64,000 nucleotides of DNA from contig OZ024742.1 in the NCBI GenBank assembly GCA_964016885.1, forward strand, positions 358,242,087-358,306,086, written 5' to 3'. Positions 28,351-38,981 of the stretch are shown here, piece by piece. Under the pieces are notes generated by a model. The model had not been told where the DNA came from and made no database searches. It worked only from the letters and a program-made list of their open reading frames with translations. Made by a program: the position numbers and the translations under genes. The stretch comes from Eledone cirrhosa (taxonomy: Eukaryota > Mollusca > Cephalopoda > Octopoda > Eledonidae). Within the stretch, counting starts at the first letter, position 1, and every line of letters begins with the position of its first letter.

Positions 28351-28894
28351 ATTGAGCTTCATTATAATCAGTATAATTAATATAGACATGACTGAAAGGT
28401 TCCTAAAGTAATATTGAAATTCTGATAATATTAAAATCCTTGAGGCGTTGATATGTTACAGGTATAGCTGCCATATGCACAGATTATGTTCCTATATAAT
28501 TCAGTTAGACGACCATAAGAGGAATAAAGTGATATGGATATCAAACCTTTGAACTAGATATGAGAGTTCCTTGACAATTCTCTAGAAATTCAGAATACAA
28601 TACAAATACACAAAAGTATCGTTGAGTAGATATTTAACTAGAACTTGGTAAAAATGACATCCAATAATAGACAACAGGTCAGATGCCTACCTGCTACTAG
28701 TACCACTAGTAACTCAGGACAATCTGTTTCATGGTTGAATGGTTGGTGACGTAACTGGCTCCCCCACCAGACACTTGTCTGGTAAGGAGAGTAAGTTGAA
28801 CCCCAGCAGCACAAAAAAAAAATGAGCTATTTGTATGGCAGATGAATGCCTCAAAGTCAACACCCCATCCACCACAACTACATGTTAAATAGCC

Positions 28895-29018
28895 TCATCA
28901 ATCTGCAATTGATCAAGTGTGGTGAATATAGGTACATCCCTGACATAACTGAAACCAAACAGAAAGCAGTGGTCAACTAAAGAGAGATTCCTCCAACAGG
29001 AGTGAGAAGGTCTTGGAT
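28895..29018. repeat. Dispersed repeat, copy 1
   Basis: About 124 bp that recurs in the same orientation at 29,711-29,838. Shared blocks include accaaacagaaagcagtggt and attcctccaacaggagtgag. Family not recognised. Both copies lie next to fragments of RTE-like LINE 3' ends, so they may be part of an older 3' untranslated region. Confidence 0.7.
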
Positions 29019-29024
29019 TGGATA

Positions 29025-29560
29025 TACATCATCATCATCGTTTAACGTCCATCTTCCACGCTAGCATGGTTTAGACGGTTTTGTTCCATTTGATGCGGGA
29101 ATGATCGGGAGACCGTGTGCCGCTTGCACGGAAGCGTCTCTGGCAGGTTTTCTTTTACAGCTGGATGCCCTTCCTAACATCAACCACATTTACAGTGTGG
29201 ACTGGGAGCCTTTTCACTGTGTCTCCTACACAACCACCCTACAGTGTGGAGACTGTTGCGTCATCGACATAGTGGACAGAATGGGAGAGGGTGGATGGGG
29301 GTAGGGTGTGAGGGCGGGATGTACATTGGGTTAAGAGGTGCCTACTGAATGTATGTTTGTATGCAATGGCAGCCAGGTCTTCTGTACAAATGCATGGTAC
29401 CAAAGGCCTTGCTCCAGTGTCATTTTCTTAGAGAGGTGTAGGTGAGCAACGTCAGTTTTTATCACCTCATCCCAGGTTTTTCTTGGTCTACCCACTCTGC
29501 AGCTTCTATCAATTTTCATTGCTCTGCACTTTTTTATACAGCTGTCCCCCTTCATATATA
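29025..29560 (-). mobile_element. RTE-like LINE, 3'-end fragment
   Basis: Read on the minus strand, this is the last about 75 codons of an RTE-like ORF, then its 3' untranslated region, then a (GAT)n tail (seen on the plus strand as catcatcatcatcgtttaac). The 5' side stops at a short (TA)n tract at about 29,555. The same 3' region is present in the copies at 38,041-38,370, 40,254-40,550, 41,688-42,050 and 51,397-51,700. Confidence 0.85.
29331..29555 (-). pseudogene. RTE-like LINE ORF, C-terminal remnant
   Basis: 74 residues matching the tail of the RTE-like proteins in this window. It contains GRPRKTWDEVIKTD, then a HLHLSK block and a final SVGTS. This region lies after the reverse transcriptase and zinc finger and has no catalytic residues. 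It is only a truncated 3' fragment. Homology to the other copies here is clear; the exact family name is inferred. Confidence 0.8.
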
Positions 29561-29569
29561 TATATATAT

Positions 29570-29700
29570 ATCATCATCATCACCACCAATTAAACTCCAT
29601 TTTCCATGTTATCATGGGTTGAGGCAAGTCAAGGTCAAATGACCATGTCTTGCTTATACAGAACTGATTCTAACTTGTGTTCTTCGACTGGATTCCCTAT
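29570..29700 (-). mobile_element. Second LINE 3'-tail fragment
   Basis: Begins with catcatcatcatcaccaccaa and attaaactccattttcc, then carries the block gaccatgtcttgcttataca and gaactgattctaacttg. That block also occurs in the 3' untranslated region of the 38 kb and 51 kb copies. It is an older, diverged 3' end in the same orientation as the previous fragment. Confidence 0.65.
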
Positions 29701-29710
29701 AAATATATAC

Positions 29711-29838
29711 TCATCAGCCTGTAGTTGGCCAAGTCTGGTGAATATGGGTACACCCCTAACATGACTAAAACCAAACAGAAAGCAGTGGTCAGCAAAGCAG
29801 GGATTCCTCCAACAGGAGTGAGAAGGCATTGGATTATA
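29711..29838. repeat. Dispersed repeat, copy 2
   Basis: Direct-orientation partner of 28,895-29,018, about 820 bp away, with shared words such as ggattcctccaacaggagtg. Most differences are transitions, so both copies look old. Confidence 0.7.
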
Positions 29839-29944
29839 TTGAAATAAATGACAAATTTGGGGTCAGCACTTGACCCTTACTGTCTTAAGCAGATAAGAAA
29901 CAAATTTGTAATGGGGTGACTTACTGATTAAGTTAGTTCTTCAG

Positions 29945-30235
29945 TGAAGGCACATGGCTTAGTGGTTAGAGCATTGGGCTTTTAATTAAAAGGTTGTGAG
30001 TTCAATTCTCGGACCAGGTGATGTGTCGTTTCCTTGAGCAAGACACTTTATTTCACGTTGCTCCAGTTTACTCAGCTGTAGAAATGAGATGATAGGACTG
30101 GGGTCCCTATCATTAAATCACACAAGACACCTCCGAGAAGATATACCATGGAGGAGGCCAGCTAAACCTGCATAGGTGTGAGCTGTCACACACACACAAA
30201 AAGCTCTCCACAGCCAAGTGAAATGTGGTAACGTA
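29945..30235 (+). mobile_element. tRNA-Lys-derived SINE
   Basis: The 5' part resembles a lysine tRNA. It has an A-box-like tggcttagtggttagagc, an anticodon-loop-like gggcttttaatt (TTT) and a B-box-like gagttcaattc, in correct order over about 65 bp. An unrelated body follows (gagcaagacactttatttca; a gtccctatcatt block). The acceptor ends are not complementary and the body continues, so this is a retroposed SINE, not a working tRNA gene. tRNA-Lys-derived SINEs are known from cephalopods; the exact family is not assigned. Confidence 0.75.
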
Positions 30236-30360
30236 GAAGCCAGTTCAGAAGGAGAGCATCTACAGTAGGTTTGAAGTTACAAAGTATTAGCTGGTTGTTC
30301 AGCATTGGAATCTAAATTCTAAAACCAGAATCTAATGTTATGTTTAGATGTTAACGTCCA

Positions 30361-30640
30361 TGAGGCAGCATCTTGGCTGAGTTGTTAGAACATCAGAATT
30401 ATTTGAGCTATTTGTTGCAGCTCTCTGCACTCTGAGTTTAAATTTCACTGAGGTCAATTTTGTATTTCAACCTCCTCAGATCAATACTAAAAGAACAAGT
30501 CCAATACTGAGCACTATTCTTTATCCATTTCTCTTTATGCTTCTCTGGAAATAATAGACTGTGTCAGGTGTGGAGAGAGAAGAGCTCCACTATGTTTAAG
30601 ATACCCAAGAAATGCTGTATGTCATAACAGTACCCCTATG
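30361..30640 (+). mobile_element. Old tRNA-derived SINE-like element
   Basis: A-box-like cttggctgagttgttagaac, B-box-like gagtttaaatttcac, then gaggtcaattttgtatttca, which looks like a decayed version of the SINE body at 58,926. The tail region, with gaagagctccac, resembles gaatgggctccac at about 62,010. Diverged, and identified only by pattern. Confidence 0.5.
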
Positions 30641-32005
30641 GAGGTCCATGCATACATATCTTCATGACAATATTTCTTTAACACAATCTATGTATTCTCA
30701 CATGAACATCAATCACTTCACAAACCAATCTTATAAATGATATTCTTTTAACAGTTTTTACTTTTCTTACTACCCTCAAAGACAATGTTGTCTCCCTTTT
30801 CCAACCAGAGTAATATCTATATAATTGGTTTTTCTCTATATACGTTTGTCATTTCTTGACAACTTAATGTTGAAACATAGCTCTACTTCCCATTGCAATT
30901 ATCTAAAGGATCAAACAAGACTATATTAACATCTTCTCAAATACTGTTATTCACCTCATCATCATCTTACACCAGTTTACATACATTTCTCTATATATAG
31001 TTTGATTCAAGTAAATTATTTCTAAACGGTCTTAAACTCTCAATTTGTTATTTTACTGACATTCAATTTTCTCTAGCTTCTCTGTTTGTTTGATATGTAC
31101 AGTTGATTTGAAAGTAAATATCTTTCTTACAAAGCAATGACCTCTTCTGCTTTTATTGACTAAAACATTAGTAATATATATTATAACTGATTCCTTTACT
31201 TTCTTTGTTTTTCTCTTTTACAAACATAGAGAGCTTTGAAGAATAGAGAAGCTAGGAAGAGACAACACTGTAGATAGTGCAATAGCCATTTTGTTGCCAT
31301 AGCAAAGCATATATCAATGTGATGAGGTTTGTGATGATTGCCATTAACACTGTTATGGTGTTGACATTGCACAGTTAATATAAACACACCTAATTCTAAG
31401 TGTCATCATGTATGGCCTAGAAATAGAGATATGGCAGAAAGATGAAAGGAGCATCATACTTATTTTGGTATTGAATACCTACAGCCATGGAAATGATTCA
31501 AAATAGATATTTGCTTTCACCATAACACAATTAAAAATGTCGTTGAATTCAAATAAGCATTAGTGAAACGCTAACATTTGCTTAAATCTGCCTTTGTTCT
31601 TTAAAAAAAAAAAAACATCATACACCGCATGAAAATATAGGGAAAGTTTTTTTTATTTTGTTTCATTTCATCTTCGTTTTTCTTAACTAATCAATATGTG
31701 TAGAAAATCTAATGAAATAATGTGTCTGTGTGTGAGAACAGTTGTGGTAGACATCAGTACCACAATGATACAAACACAGTGTTGGAGAACACTCTCTTGT
31801 CTACTGAAGTTCAGATGCAAGCTGCCTCATGGGCCCAGTGAACGGAATGGAGAAAGCGTTACTCTGAAGGAAAGCAAAGAAGATGCATTGAAATAGCCAT
31901 TCCAACTCATGGGGCTCACTTCTACGGATGGCCAAGTTTGGTTTTTTATACAAGAGTTAATTCTTTATAGATCCACCTAAGTTGTTGCTACATTTTAAGA
32001 CAGCT
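30641..32005. other. AT-rich stretch, no gene recognised
   Basis: Short open frames occur, but none has a recognisable domain or biased composition. There is an A-run at 31,603-31,614 and a T-run near 31,650. I see nothing else. Confidence 0.5.
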
Positions 32006-32142
32006 TCTAATGTATACTGCCAAGCTACATGATACTGTTTCTAATGTATACTGCCAAGCTACATGCTACTGTTTCTAATGTATACTGCCAAGCTACATGA
32101 TACTGTTTCTAATGTATACTGCCAAGCTACATGATATTGTTT
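32006..32142. repeat. 34-bp minisatellite, four copies
   Basis: Four tandem copies of a 34-bp unit beginning tctaatgtatactgccaagc and ending tacatgatactgtt. The copies differ only at gatact/gctact/gatatt, so the expansion is recent. Confidence 0.9.
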
Positions 32143-33120
32143 CAAGGGAAGTCTAACGTAAATGTAAATCGTAATGTCTTCCACACATTTTCTATTTGAC
32201 AAAACCTTCATTATTTGCAGTGTTTCTATCGTGAAGCTGTAAACTAAATCAGGATCTCATCTTTATTTCTGCAATGAACAGAAATGAATTATTCATATCT
32301 TCATTTCTCTCTAACTAATCTAACTTCATTTACATTGGAAGTTAAACAGACAGTTTCTCTAAAACTTCATTTCACATTGTTGTCTGATTTTTGTTTTTGC
32401 TCTACAGCCTGGCAGAAAACAGAGCCTAATCTGGCATTGATATATTCTAATTTCGGTTGACATCTTAGAACGGTAAACACATAGCTAATATTAATCTGTT
32501 TTTGATGCTCTCACACCAAATGCAGATTTGGAATATAGTTAATTTTATCTGCAATAAACTTACATTATAAAGCCATTGTTAATACAGAGGAGTTGATAAA
32601 ATGGGAATTTTTATTATTATTCTTTTGATTAACATAACAGAATTGGGGTGTTTTTGCTATTTTATTTTATTTTACCTAATGTATTTTCAGGAGCAATAAC
32701 ACAAATAATGATGGTTCTATGTTGCTGTATCTAGTTGCTATTTACTATCATATGTTTGGCTTTAGAATAATTTATTTCTGACTCCCTTCTTTTTGGAAAC
32801 ACTGTAATGATAAATGATCATGAATGTTGTCTTTCCCTCACTGGCTAAGCCATGAAAAATAAGCAAATTCTACTCTTTTCATCCAAGAGCTTGTGTTGGC
32901 ATTGACAAAGATTAAATTACTTGTGTGTTTCCAGTTCAGTGAGATATTCTATTCTCAATTATTCTCTGCTTGTTCTTATATCATTTCTGAAGATTAATCC
33001 CTCCAGTTTTACTGCGTATCAGGTTTTGAGCTGAGGTATTCAAATTTGTGAAATATCTATTAATTGTACAGCAGGCTGCTTAGTTCAGTGAAATAAACTT
33101 TCTTGTTTTATCTATTTGGG
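32143..33120. other. AT-rich stretch, no gene recognised
   Basis: No open frame with recognisable content, and no strong repeat structure seen apart from short T-rich and A-rich runs. Confidence 0.5.
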
Positions 33121-33478
33121 ACTAGGACCACTTTAAAGTGTGGGCTGGATGCTTTTTGTTGCGACACCTACATAACCACTTTACAGTGAGTACTGGGTAC
33201 TTTATGTCGTGACACCTACATGACCACCTAACAGTGTGGGCTGAGTGCTTTTTGTTGTGACACCTACATGACCCCTTTACAGTGAGTACTGGGTGCTTTT
33301 TGATATGACACCTACACAACCACCTAACAGTGTGGTCAGGGTGTTTTTTGTCGTGACACCTAGATGACCACTTTACAGTGTGGTCAGAGTGCTTTTTGTT
33401 GTGACACCTACATGATCACTTTATAGTGTGGACTGGGTGATTTTTGTTGTGACACCTACATGACCACTTTACAGTGTA
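33121..33478. repeat. 48-bp minisatellite derived from a LINE 3' untranslated region
   Basis: gacacctac recurs at 33,163, 33,211, 33,259, 33,307, 33,355, 33,403 and 33,451, a constant period of 48 bp (seven units). Each unit carries gctttttgttgtgacacctac followed by a ccactttacagtg-like half. The same motif occurs two or three times in the 3' untranslated regions of the RTE-like LINEs in this window (for example 38,210-38,320 and 51,560-51,665). The minisatellite is best read as amplification of that piece. Because 48 is divisible by 3, the minus strand has an open frame with a 16-residue repeat, which is not a gene. Confidence 0.85.
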
Positions 33479-33984
33479 TATTCTTTGATTTCTATTATAA
33501 ACTAACAAGTTCATATCTAAAGATAAATCAAAGTTACAACATCAAACAAAAGAATATCTTTAGAAAATATTAACTGGTGACATAATGTTAATAGTGACAT
33601 CTCCTCTAGTTAATGGAATGACACCTTACCAACCAATGACCAACACTGCACTCTCTATAATTCACAGACATAACTTCTAATATGTCAGTACCTATAGCTG
33701 TTAATAAATACTATATATAGCTATAACTCACAAATATAGATTGTGAAGTTACTACTTAAAGAAGGATTAGTTCATTAACTCTGAATGTTCTGTAATAACT
33801 GAGAAGAAAAACATATAGAGAGTTTCTTACTTCAAATGTTCAAGGTATCATTACATGTGGACATTTGCACCATTTGATTAAAACATTGATTTTTAAAGAG
33901 ATGCAATCATATTACTGCTTTGTAATATGTGGAAGATCTGCCTTCCTATCTGCATGGGTTGAAGCATCTAATATACACCAGTTT
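33479..33984. other. AT-rich stretch, no gene recognised
   Basis: Nothing recognisable beyond AT-rich sequence. Confidence 0.4.
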
Positions 33985-34210
33985 CTCTTTCCCTTTTGGT
34001 ACCAGGATAAAAGGGGATAAAAGGTCCACACTGTAATTGTTGATGGCATTAGGAAGGGCATCTAGCCGTAGAAACTATGTCACAATCAGTTTGATATGAG
34101 CAAGACATGGTTATCTGATATTATTTGTCTCACAACAGGACAACTCGTCTAATCCATGCTAGCAAGGAAAATGGATATTAAATGGTGTTATTGATGATAA
34201 TGATGTTGAT
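33985..34210 (+). mobile_element. RTE-like LINE 3' end, degraded, plus strand
   Basis: Contains ggtccacactgtaattgttg, ggaagggcatctagccgtag, gagcaagacatggtt and aatccatgctagcaaggaaa, ending in a decayed (GAT)n tail ttgatgataatgatgttgat. These match, in order, the 3' untranslated region of the copy ending at 40,550. Only the noncoding end is present. Confidence 0.75.
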
Positions 34211-34771
34211 GAAAGAATGTTGTGTGGTACAGGATGTTATTTTTCCCAAAACTTCTTGGAACTAGTTTGAAATAACTTTGTATTCAAATTGATGAATGTA
34301 TTGGCAAATCTGCATAATCTAGGGATTAATTAATTAATTTATTTAATCAAATTAAAAGTCCGTATAGAGCTAGTAAGCCATGACAGACTAGGGGAAGTAT
34401 CAAGTACTCCTTAAAGTTGGTAATTAAAAAGAGCTAGTGGGACAAATAATAAAAGAATAACATGAAAAAACAGAAAAAATAAAATAAAAATTTCAAATAT
34501 TGAAGGCCAATGGGAGGTAGATTATGTCATAAGAAAACTAAATAAAAAGGAAAATAGTAAACAAGGGAAGCTGTAAAACAACAGTTTCTGTTGAATCTTT
34601 TCGTAACTTCCATGTACTCAAAGATTTTGGTTATATTTGGTAGACCTTTAGCCATATATTGAACTTCTAATCGTGGTAGTTTATTGTCTTTGTATCCCAT
34701 GTTAAAAAGTATGGACTTTGTCAAGTTTAAGAATATCCAAGACATGTTATTTGCAATGATAGTAGTATCCC
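34211..34771. other. AT-rich stretch, no gene recognised
   Basis: Includes an attaattaattaattt tract near 34,325 and A-rich runs near 34,470. Two overlapping open frames on opposite strands (34,527-34,745 and 34,684-34,878) have no recognisable content. Confidence 0.4.
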
Positions 34772-34775
34772 TTAA

Positions 34776-34996
34776 CCCTTTAGCATTTACATTACTTTAT
34801 ATATACTATTATATTTATGTGTTAAAGGAATTACCTCATATAATTATCCCACATAATATGAAATCTATAGGATTTTGATATTATTTATTTTGAGAACAAT
34901 ACCTTTACATCAGTATCAGTCACTAGTTATGACCAGTTTGTACAGAAAAAGGTGAGAGATTTCTGGCCAGATGCAGCCGGTTTAAATGCTAAAGGG
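34776..34996. mobile_element. piggyBac-type MITE with TTAA target duplication
   Basis: Perfect 14-bp terminal inverted repeats: CCCTTTAGCATTTA at 34,776-34,789 and TAAATGCTAAAGGG at 34,983-34,996. They are flanked on both sides by TTAA (34,772-34,775 and 34,997-35,000). The length is 221 bp with no coding capacity. TTAA duplications are the hallmark of the piggyBac superfamily, so the autonomous source was presumably such a transposase; none is in this window. Confidence 0.9.
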
Positions 34997-35000
34997 TTAA

Positions 35001-35337
35001 AATTCCATCAGGAGTTAAGGATCCATGCCATGACTTCCCATGTTAACATCTTCAATTCTGCTCTATAATTCATTTCTACCATCTCTGATGTCTCTGTCAT
35101 TGATGATAGCTTTAACTTTATCCCTTCACATTATAAACCCACTGTTTCATGCCCCTCCAATAATATTTCCTTTACCTTTTCACACTAAAACTGACACATT
35201 TTTCTCACAATTCCTCAAACTTAATCAAGTAGGCAGAATTCAGATTTCCATTCCAAATACTGTGTAGTATTGTTTTATCTTTAAACATACTCTGTTTACC
35301 ACATCTGATTTCAGAGCCTCTGCACTTTTATATCACA
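35001..35337. other. AT-rich stretch, no gene recognised
   Basis: One 75-codon frame (35,040-35,267, plus) rich in Leu/Ser/Ile/Phe has no recognisable domain and looks like chance translation of CT-rich DNA. Confidence 0.4.
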
Positions 35338-35719
35338 CTAGCAGATTTACCCGGCGTTGCCCAGGGTTTGAAATGCAATAAAGAATAAACAAGAAACAAA
35401 CGATAATATTAGTGATTTATTTTCAAATGAATCTGATGTTTATATTTGTCAATAAAGTTGGTTATCTCCCTATTTTATAAAGATTGTCAATAAAGTTGGT
35501 TATCTCCCTTACATCAATTTTACTACCGATAATTTTGATATCAATTTTTTATTGCTCAACGTGTGTCGATTTGAAAAATGTTTGTGATGTGACCATCTTA
35601 GTGACATGTGCAACGTGCACAGAAAATTTGGTCAAATTCGGTTGGTAATTGTAAAAGCCTTAGGTATCCAAAGTTGCACACAGACACACACACATCCTCA
35701 CTTTTATATATATAGAAGA
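35338..35719 (-). mobile_element. Helitron-like non-autonomous element, copy 1
   Basis: Read on the minus strand it starts TCTTCTATATATATAAAAGT and ends in a GC-rich block with ggcaacgccgggtaaatctg and CTAG. The host base before TC is A and after CTAG is T, as expected for Helitron insertion between A and T. No Rep/helicase coding sequence is present. The same family recurs at 61,208-61,554. A short internal block (tgtcaataaagttggttatc) is duplicated at about 35,445 and 35,487. Confidence 0.7.
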
Positions 35720-36085
35720 TAGAAGATGACACATCTTGAATAATGAAAATACATACTGGACAATGCAATTCTACAATCTTCTAATATTACCAGATGTTTA
35801 TGCTGAAATATCTTTTGTTATAGGTCTGCTTAATCATGGCTTTTATGGAGCTTAGCAACATCACTCCAACAAAAGTTACTACGAGAAATATTATATTCCC
35901 ACACTCCTCCTCTTCTTCTTTTTCTTCTTCTTCTCCACCCCACCACAAGCAGCAGACACATTCTATTATACTTATGGACTTTTTATACTTACTTGTAGGT
36001 TATGAGTTCAAAACCACATTACAAAGAAATGATACTTTATTGAATTCACAGCACCAGGACTATGATCGTGACATCTATCATCCCT
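35720..36085. other. AT-rich and CT-rich stretch, no gene recognised
   Basis: Contains a (CTT/TCC)-rich run at 35,905-35,940. The 83-codon plus-strand frame at 35,836-36,087 runs through that low-complexity tract and is not supported as a gene. Confidence 0.4.
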
Positions 36086-36480
36086 AGTACCATCATTACT
36101 TTCCCCACCACAACCATCATTACTTTCCCCACCACAACCATCATCTTCCCCACCACCACAACCATCATCATCTTCCCCACCACAACCATCATCTTCCCTA
36201 CCACCACAGCCATCATCTTCCCCACCACAACCATCATCTTCCCCACCACCACAACCATCATCTTCCCCACCACAACCATCATCATCTTCCCCACCACCAC
36301 AACCATCATCTTCCCCACCACAACCATCATCTTCCCCACCACCACAACCATCATCTTCCCCACCACAACCATCATCATCTTCCCCACCACCACAACCATC
36401 ATCTTCCCCACCACAACCATCATCTTCCCCACCACCACAACCATCATCTTCCCCACCACAACCATCATCACCTTCAACAC
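36086..36480. repeat. Minisatellite of alternating 21- and 24-bp units, open in several frames
   Basis: Units of ccaccacaaccatcatcttcc (21 bp) alternate with a 24-bp version carrying an extra acc, and some units carry an extra atc. Every length is a multiple of 3, so three long open frames coexist: 36,062-36,625 plus (Ile/Phe/Pro/Thr repeats), 36,008-36,511 minus (Asp-Asp-Gly-Cys-Gly-Gly repeats) and 36,046-36,567 minus (Val/Met/Lys repeats). Strong strand asymmetry (C/A-rich versus G/T-rich). No signal peptide, promoter or conserved partner supports translation. Confidence 0.9.
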
Positions 36481-37920
36481 CAGATATTTTACTTTGAATA
36501 AACCTCTCCATACTGTTCCAATTTTAGTATATGCATGCCCAAATAATAAGAGAAAGACAATTAACAATTCAGTTCAGGCTTGTGAGAAGAAATCTATTTT
36601 AACAGAAATTGTTCACCTGTTATAATAGAACAGAGAATGTTAGATTATGGAGCATTTATTGAAACATAAATTTTGAACCCTTTCAAATTAAAATAAGATA
36701 AAGCATCAATTGTGACAGATGCTTTTCAAAATACAATGCATTAAATCACGAAGTAGCAAACACTGACAGCATTCTATAGAGAGTTAAATTGTAGTCTTAC
36801 CATGAATTTAAATACTATTCCTGGCTTGAATAAAAAGAGATCATCATTTTGTTGAAGGTCAAATAAAGGCCAGTGTTATATCAAGATGTCATAGTTGGGG
36901 ATTCACCACAAAACTAAGGCTAATCAGAGGGGAACAAAGGAATATGTGTTAGTTTGAGATCTGTTAAAGGGAGAACTGTAAATGCAATGTAAAGCAAGAT
37001 ATGATAATATATCCATCTGCCAGCTTTAATGATCAACGGAAATTAGAATTTTCAAGTGAAATATTAAAATACTTTTATGGCTTACAACTAATCAGTGGTA
37101 CATTGTTATGTTCCTGCAGTTAATTCAGCACTGCCTCTAGTCATTTAAACATTCTATTACACTGTCTTGCTATTTTCTATGCAAATATGCATACTATGAA
37201 ATAATGGTCTCATAACTCCCGAGGAAGTTGTAGAAGCACTGCTTTGCTATACAGCATTTCTAGGGCATTTTAGAACCTGGTAGAGTCCATCTCCTCTCTT
37301 GTCTCTGATAAACTATTCATTTGGTCTATCATGACCTGTCAAACCCATGACATCATGAAGAAAAACAGACACTGCTAATTATTTACCATTGTCATCATAA
37401 TTTTTATGTTTGCTTTTTCATATTGACATGGGTTGAAAACAACTTTTTCTAGTTGTATTCTATGGCTATGTGTTCTTCCTTGTTTTTTGTTAGGTACTGA
37501 TCTTCACACATTAAACCACTGACCACCACTTAAGTCCTTTTTTATGAACTAGAGAATTATTATTTCATTGTTATATTTGGGGAGGTTCATGTTGACCAAA
37601 TGTTGAAAAAAATAGTAAAACACACTCATGAATTGGTTTGGTTTTTACTTCAGAATATTTTTATAAATAAGTTAGTTGACAATCAATATCTATCATTGAT
37701 TGAGCAACATTTAAAAATATAGATAGAGTTTCTCAAATTTCTTTCATTTCAACACATGATTTCATATCAAAACCTTACAAAACAAAGGCATATTATTTAA
37801 TTAATATGATGATAACTTAATATATGATCCTTACATAAAATTATGTTGGAAGCCATTTCTTTATTAAACATGATGTTTACTGTGGTTACCTCTGATTGAA
37901 CACAGGACTTACATGCACAT
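36481..37920. other. AT-rich stretch, no gene recognised
   Basis: About 1.4 kb without a notable open frame, recognisable repeat or structure. Confidence 0.5.
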
Positions 37921-38045
37921 GCACACACACATATATATATATATATACATCATCATCATCACCATTTAACATCCATTTTTCCATGCTGGCATGGGTATAA
38001 TATATATATATATGTGTGCATATGTATATATATATTGTGTATATC
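37921..38045. repeat. (TA)n microsatellites around a short LINE tail relic
   Basis: (CA)/(TA)n tracts at 37,915-37,947 and 37,998-38,043 flank catcatcatcatcaccattt and ccatgctggcatggg, a short 3'-end relic of the RTE-like family. Confidence 0.8.
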
Positions 38046-38370
38046 ATCATCATCATCATCGTTTTACGTCCGTTCTTCCACACTAACATGGGTTTAGACG
38101 GGTTGTCCTGTTGTGGGGAGTATCCAGTCAGCTGACCTTGTCTTGTTCATACAGGAACTGATTATGGCTTGATTTCTACAGCTGGATACCCTTCCTAACA
38201 CCAACCTCATTTACAGTGAGTGCTGGGTGCTTTTTTCCGTGGCGCCTACACGTCCACTTTACAGTGTGAGCTGGGTGCTTCTTTTGCTGTGGCACCTCCA
38301 CGACCACTTTGCAGTGGGAGGGTGTGGGGGCATATTGTCTATATGCTTCAGCTTCGGCTTGTTCCTGAAT
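38041..38370 (-). mobile_element. RTE-like LINE 3' untranslated region, minus strand
   Basis: The (TCA)n tail, gttttacgtccgttcttcca, ctggataccctt and two or three 48-bp motifs match the 3' end of the copy at 51,397-53,660 closely, so it belongs to that subfamily. It is truncated just before the ORF end, next to a (TA)n/(TG)n tract at 38,370-38,425. Confidence 0.85.
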
Positions 38371-38455
38371 ATATATATAGATATATATATGTGTGTGTAT
38401 ATATATATATATATATATACACATATAAAAAAGTGCAGGGCAATAAAAATAGATG

Positions 38456-38700
38456 ATAAGAAGGTAGCTTGGAAGTGTCACTACGAAAGGCTACTAAATG
38501 AGGAGAATAATTGGGAGAAAGACAGTCTCCCGCACATCGACCCAATAGAGGGACCAGCAGTGCAAGTTGAAGGTAGTATAATAAGTAAGGCGATCAAAGA
38601 CATGAAGACGGGCAAGGCGGCCGGGCTTTCGGAAATAGTTGCTGAAATACTGAAAGCATCTGGAATGGTGGGACACACTATGGTCACTCGAATAGTAAAC
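38456..38700 (+). pseudogene. RTE-like ORF fragment, linker and RT entry (copy A)
   Basis: Encodes KKVAWKCHYERLLNEENNWE and on to KDMKTGKAAG, the 'K-aa-Gly-(Pro)-Ser/Asp' entry of LINE reverse transcriptases (here GLSEIVAE; the usual Pro is Leu). It ends in an in-frame TAA at 38,701, after which the homologous frame continues (VIQNRVVPKDWCSS, then RGNYRGIKL) to about 38,950. It is an inactivated piece of the ORF that resumes at 38,982. Confidence 0.8.
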
Positions 38701-38981
38701 TAAGTCATACAGAACAGGGTCGTTCCGAAGGACTGGTGCAGCAGCATCATCATTAGCTGCTACAAGGGTAAAGGTGATGCCCTAGATAGGGGAAACTATA
38801 GAGGCATTAAATTAATTGATCAGGTCATGAAGGTCACAGAAAAAGTAATAGCGCAACTAATCAAAGAGCGAATTGATCTCGACGAAATTCAGTTCGGGTT
38901 TGTGTCAGGTAAAATTATACCAGACGCTCTCTTCATTGTACAACAACTAAATGTAAACCCCTATACTTAGCTTTTGTCGAC

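Noticed and set aside
29950..30020. tRNA-Lys gene
   Set aside because: A- and B-box-like blocks are present, but acceptor ends do not pair and a SINE body follows directly.
33122..33319. 65-codon Cys/Arg/His-rich protein
   Set aside because: The frame is the minus strand of the 48-bp minisatellite; its 16-residue period mirrors the DNA period.
36008..36625. Silk-like or glycine/cysteine-rich protein genes
   Set aside because: Three overlapping repetitive frames on both strands come from one minisatellite whose unit lengths are multiples of 3; no other gene features.
27575..38000. Host exons
   Set aside because: No open frame here has recognisable domain content or supporting splice-site arrangement; without transcripts I cannot support any.
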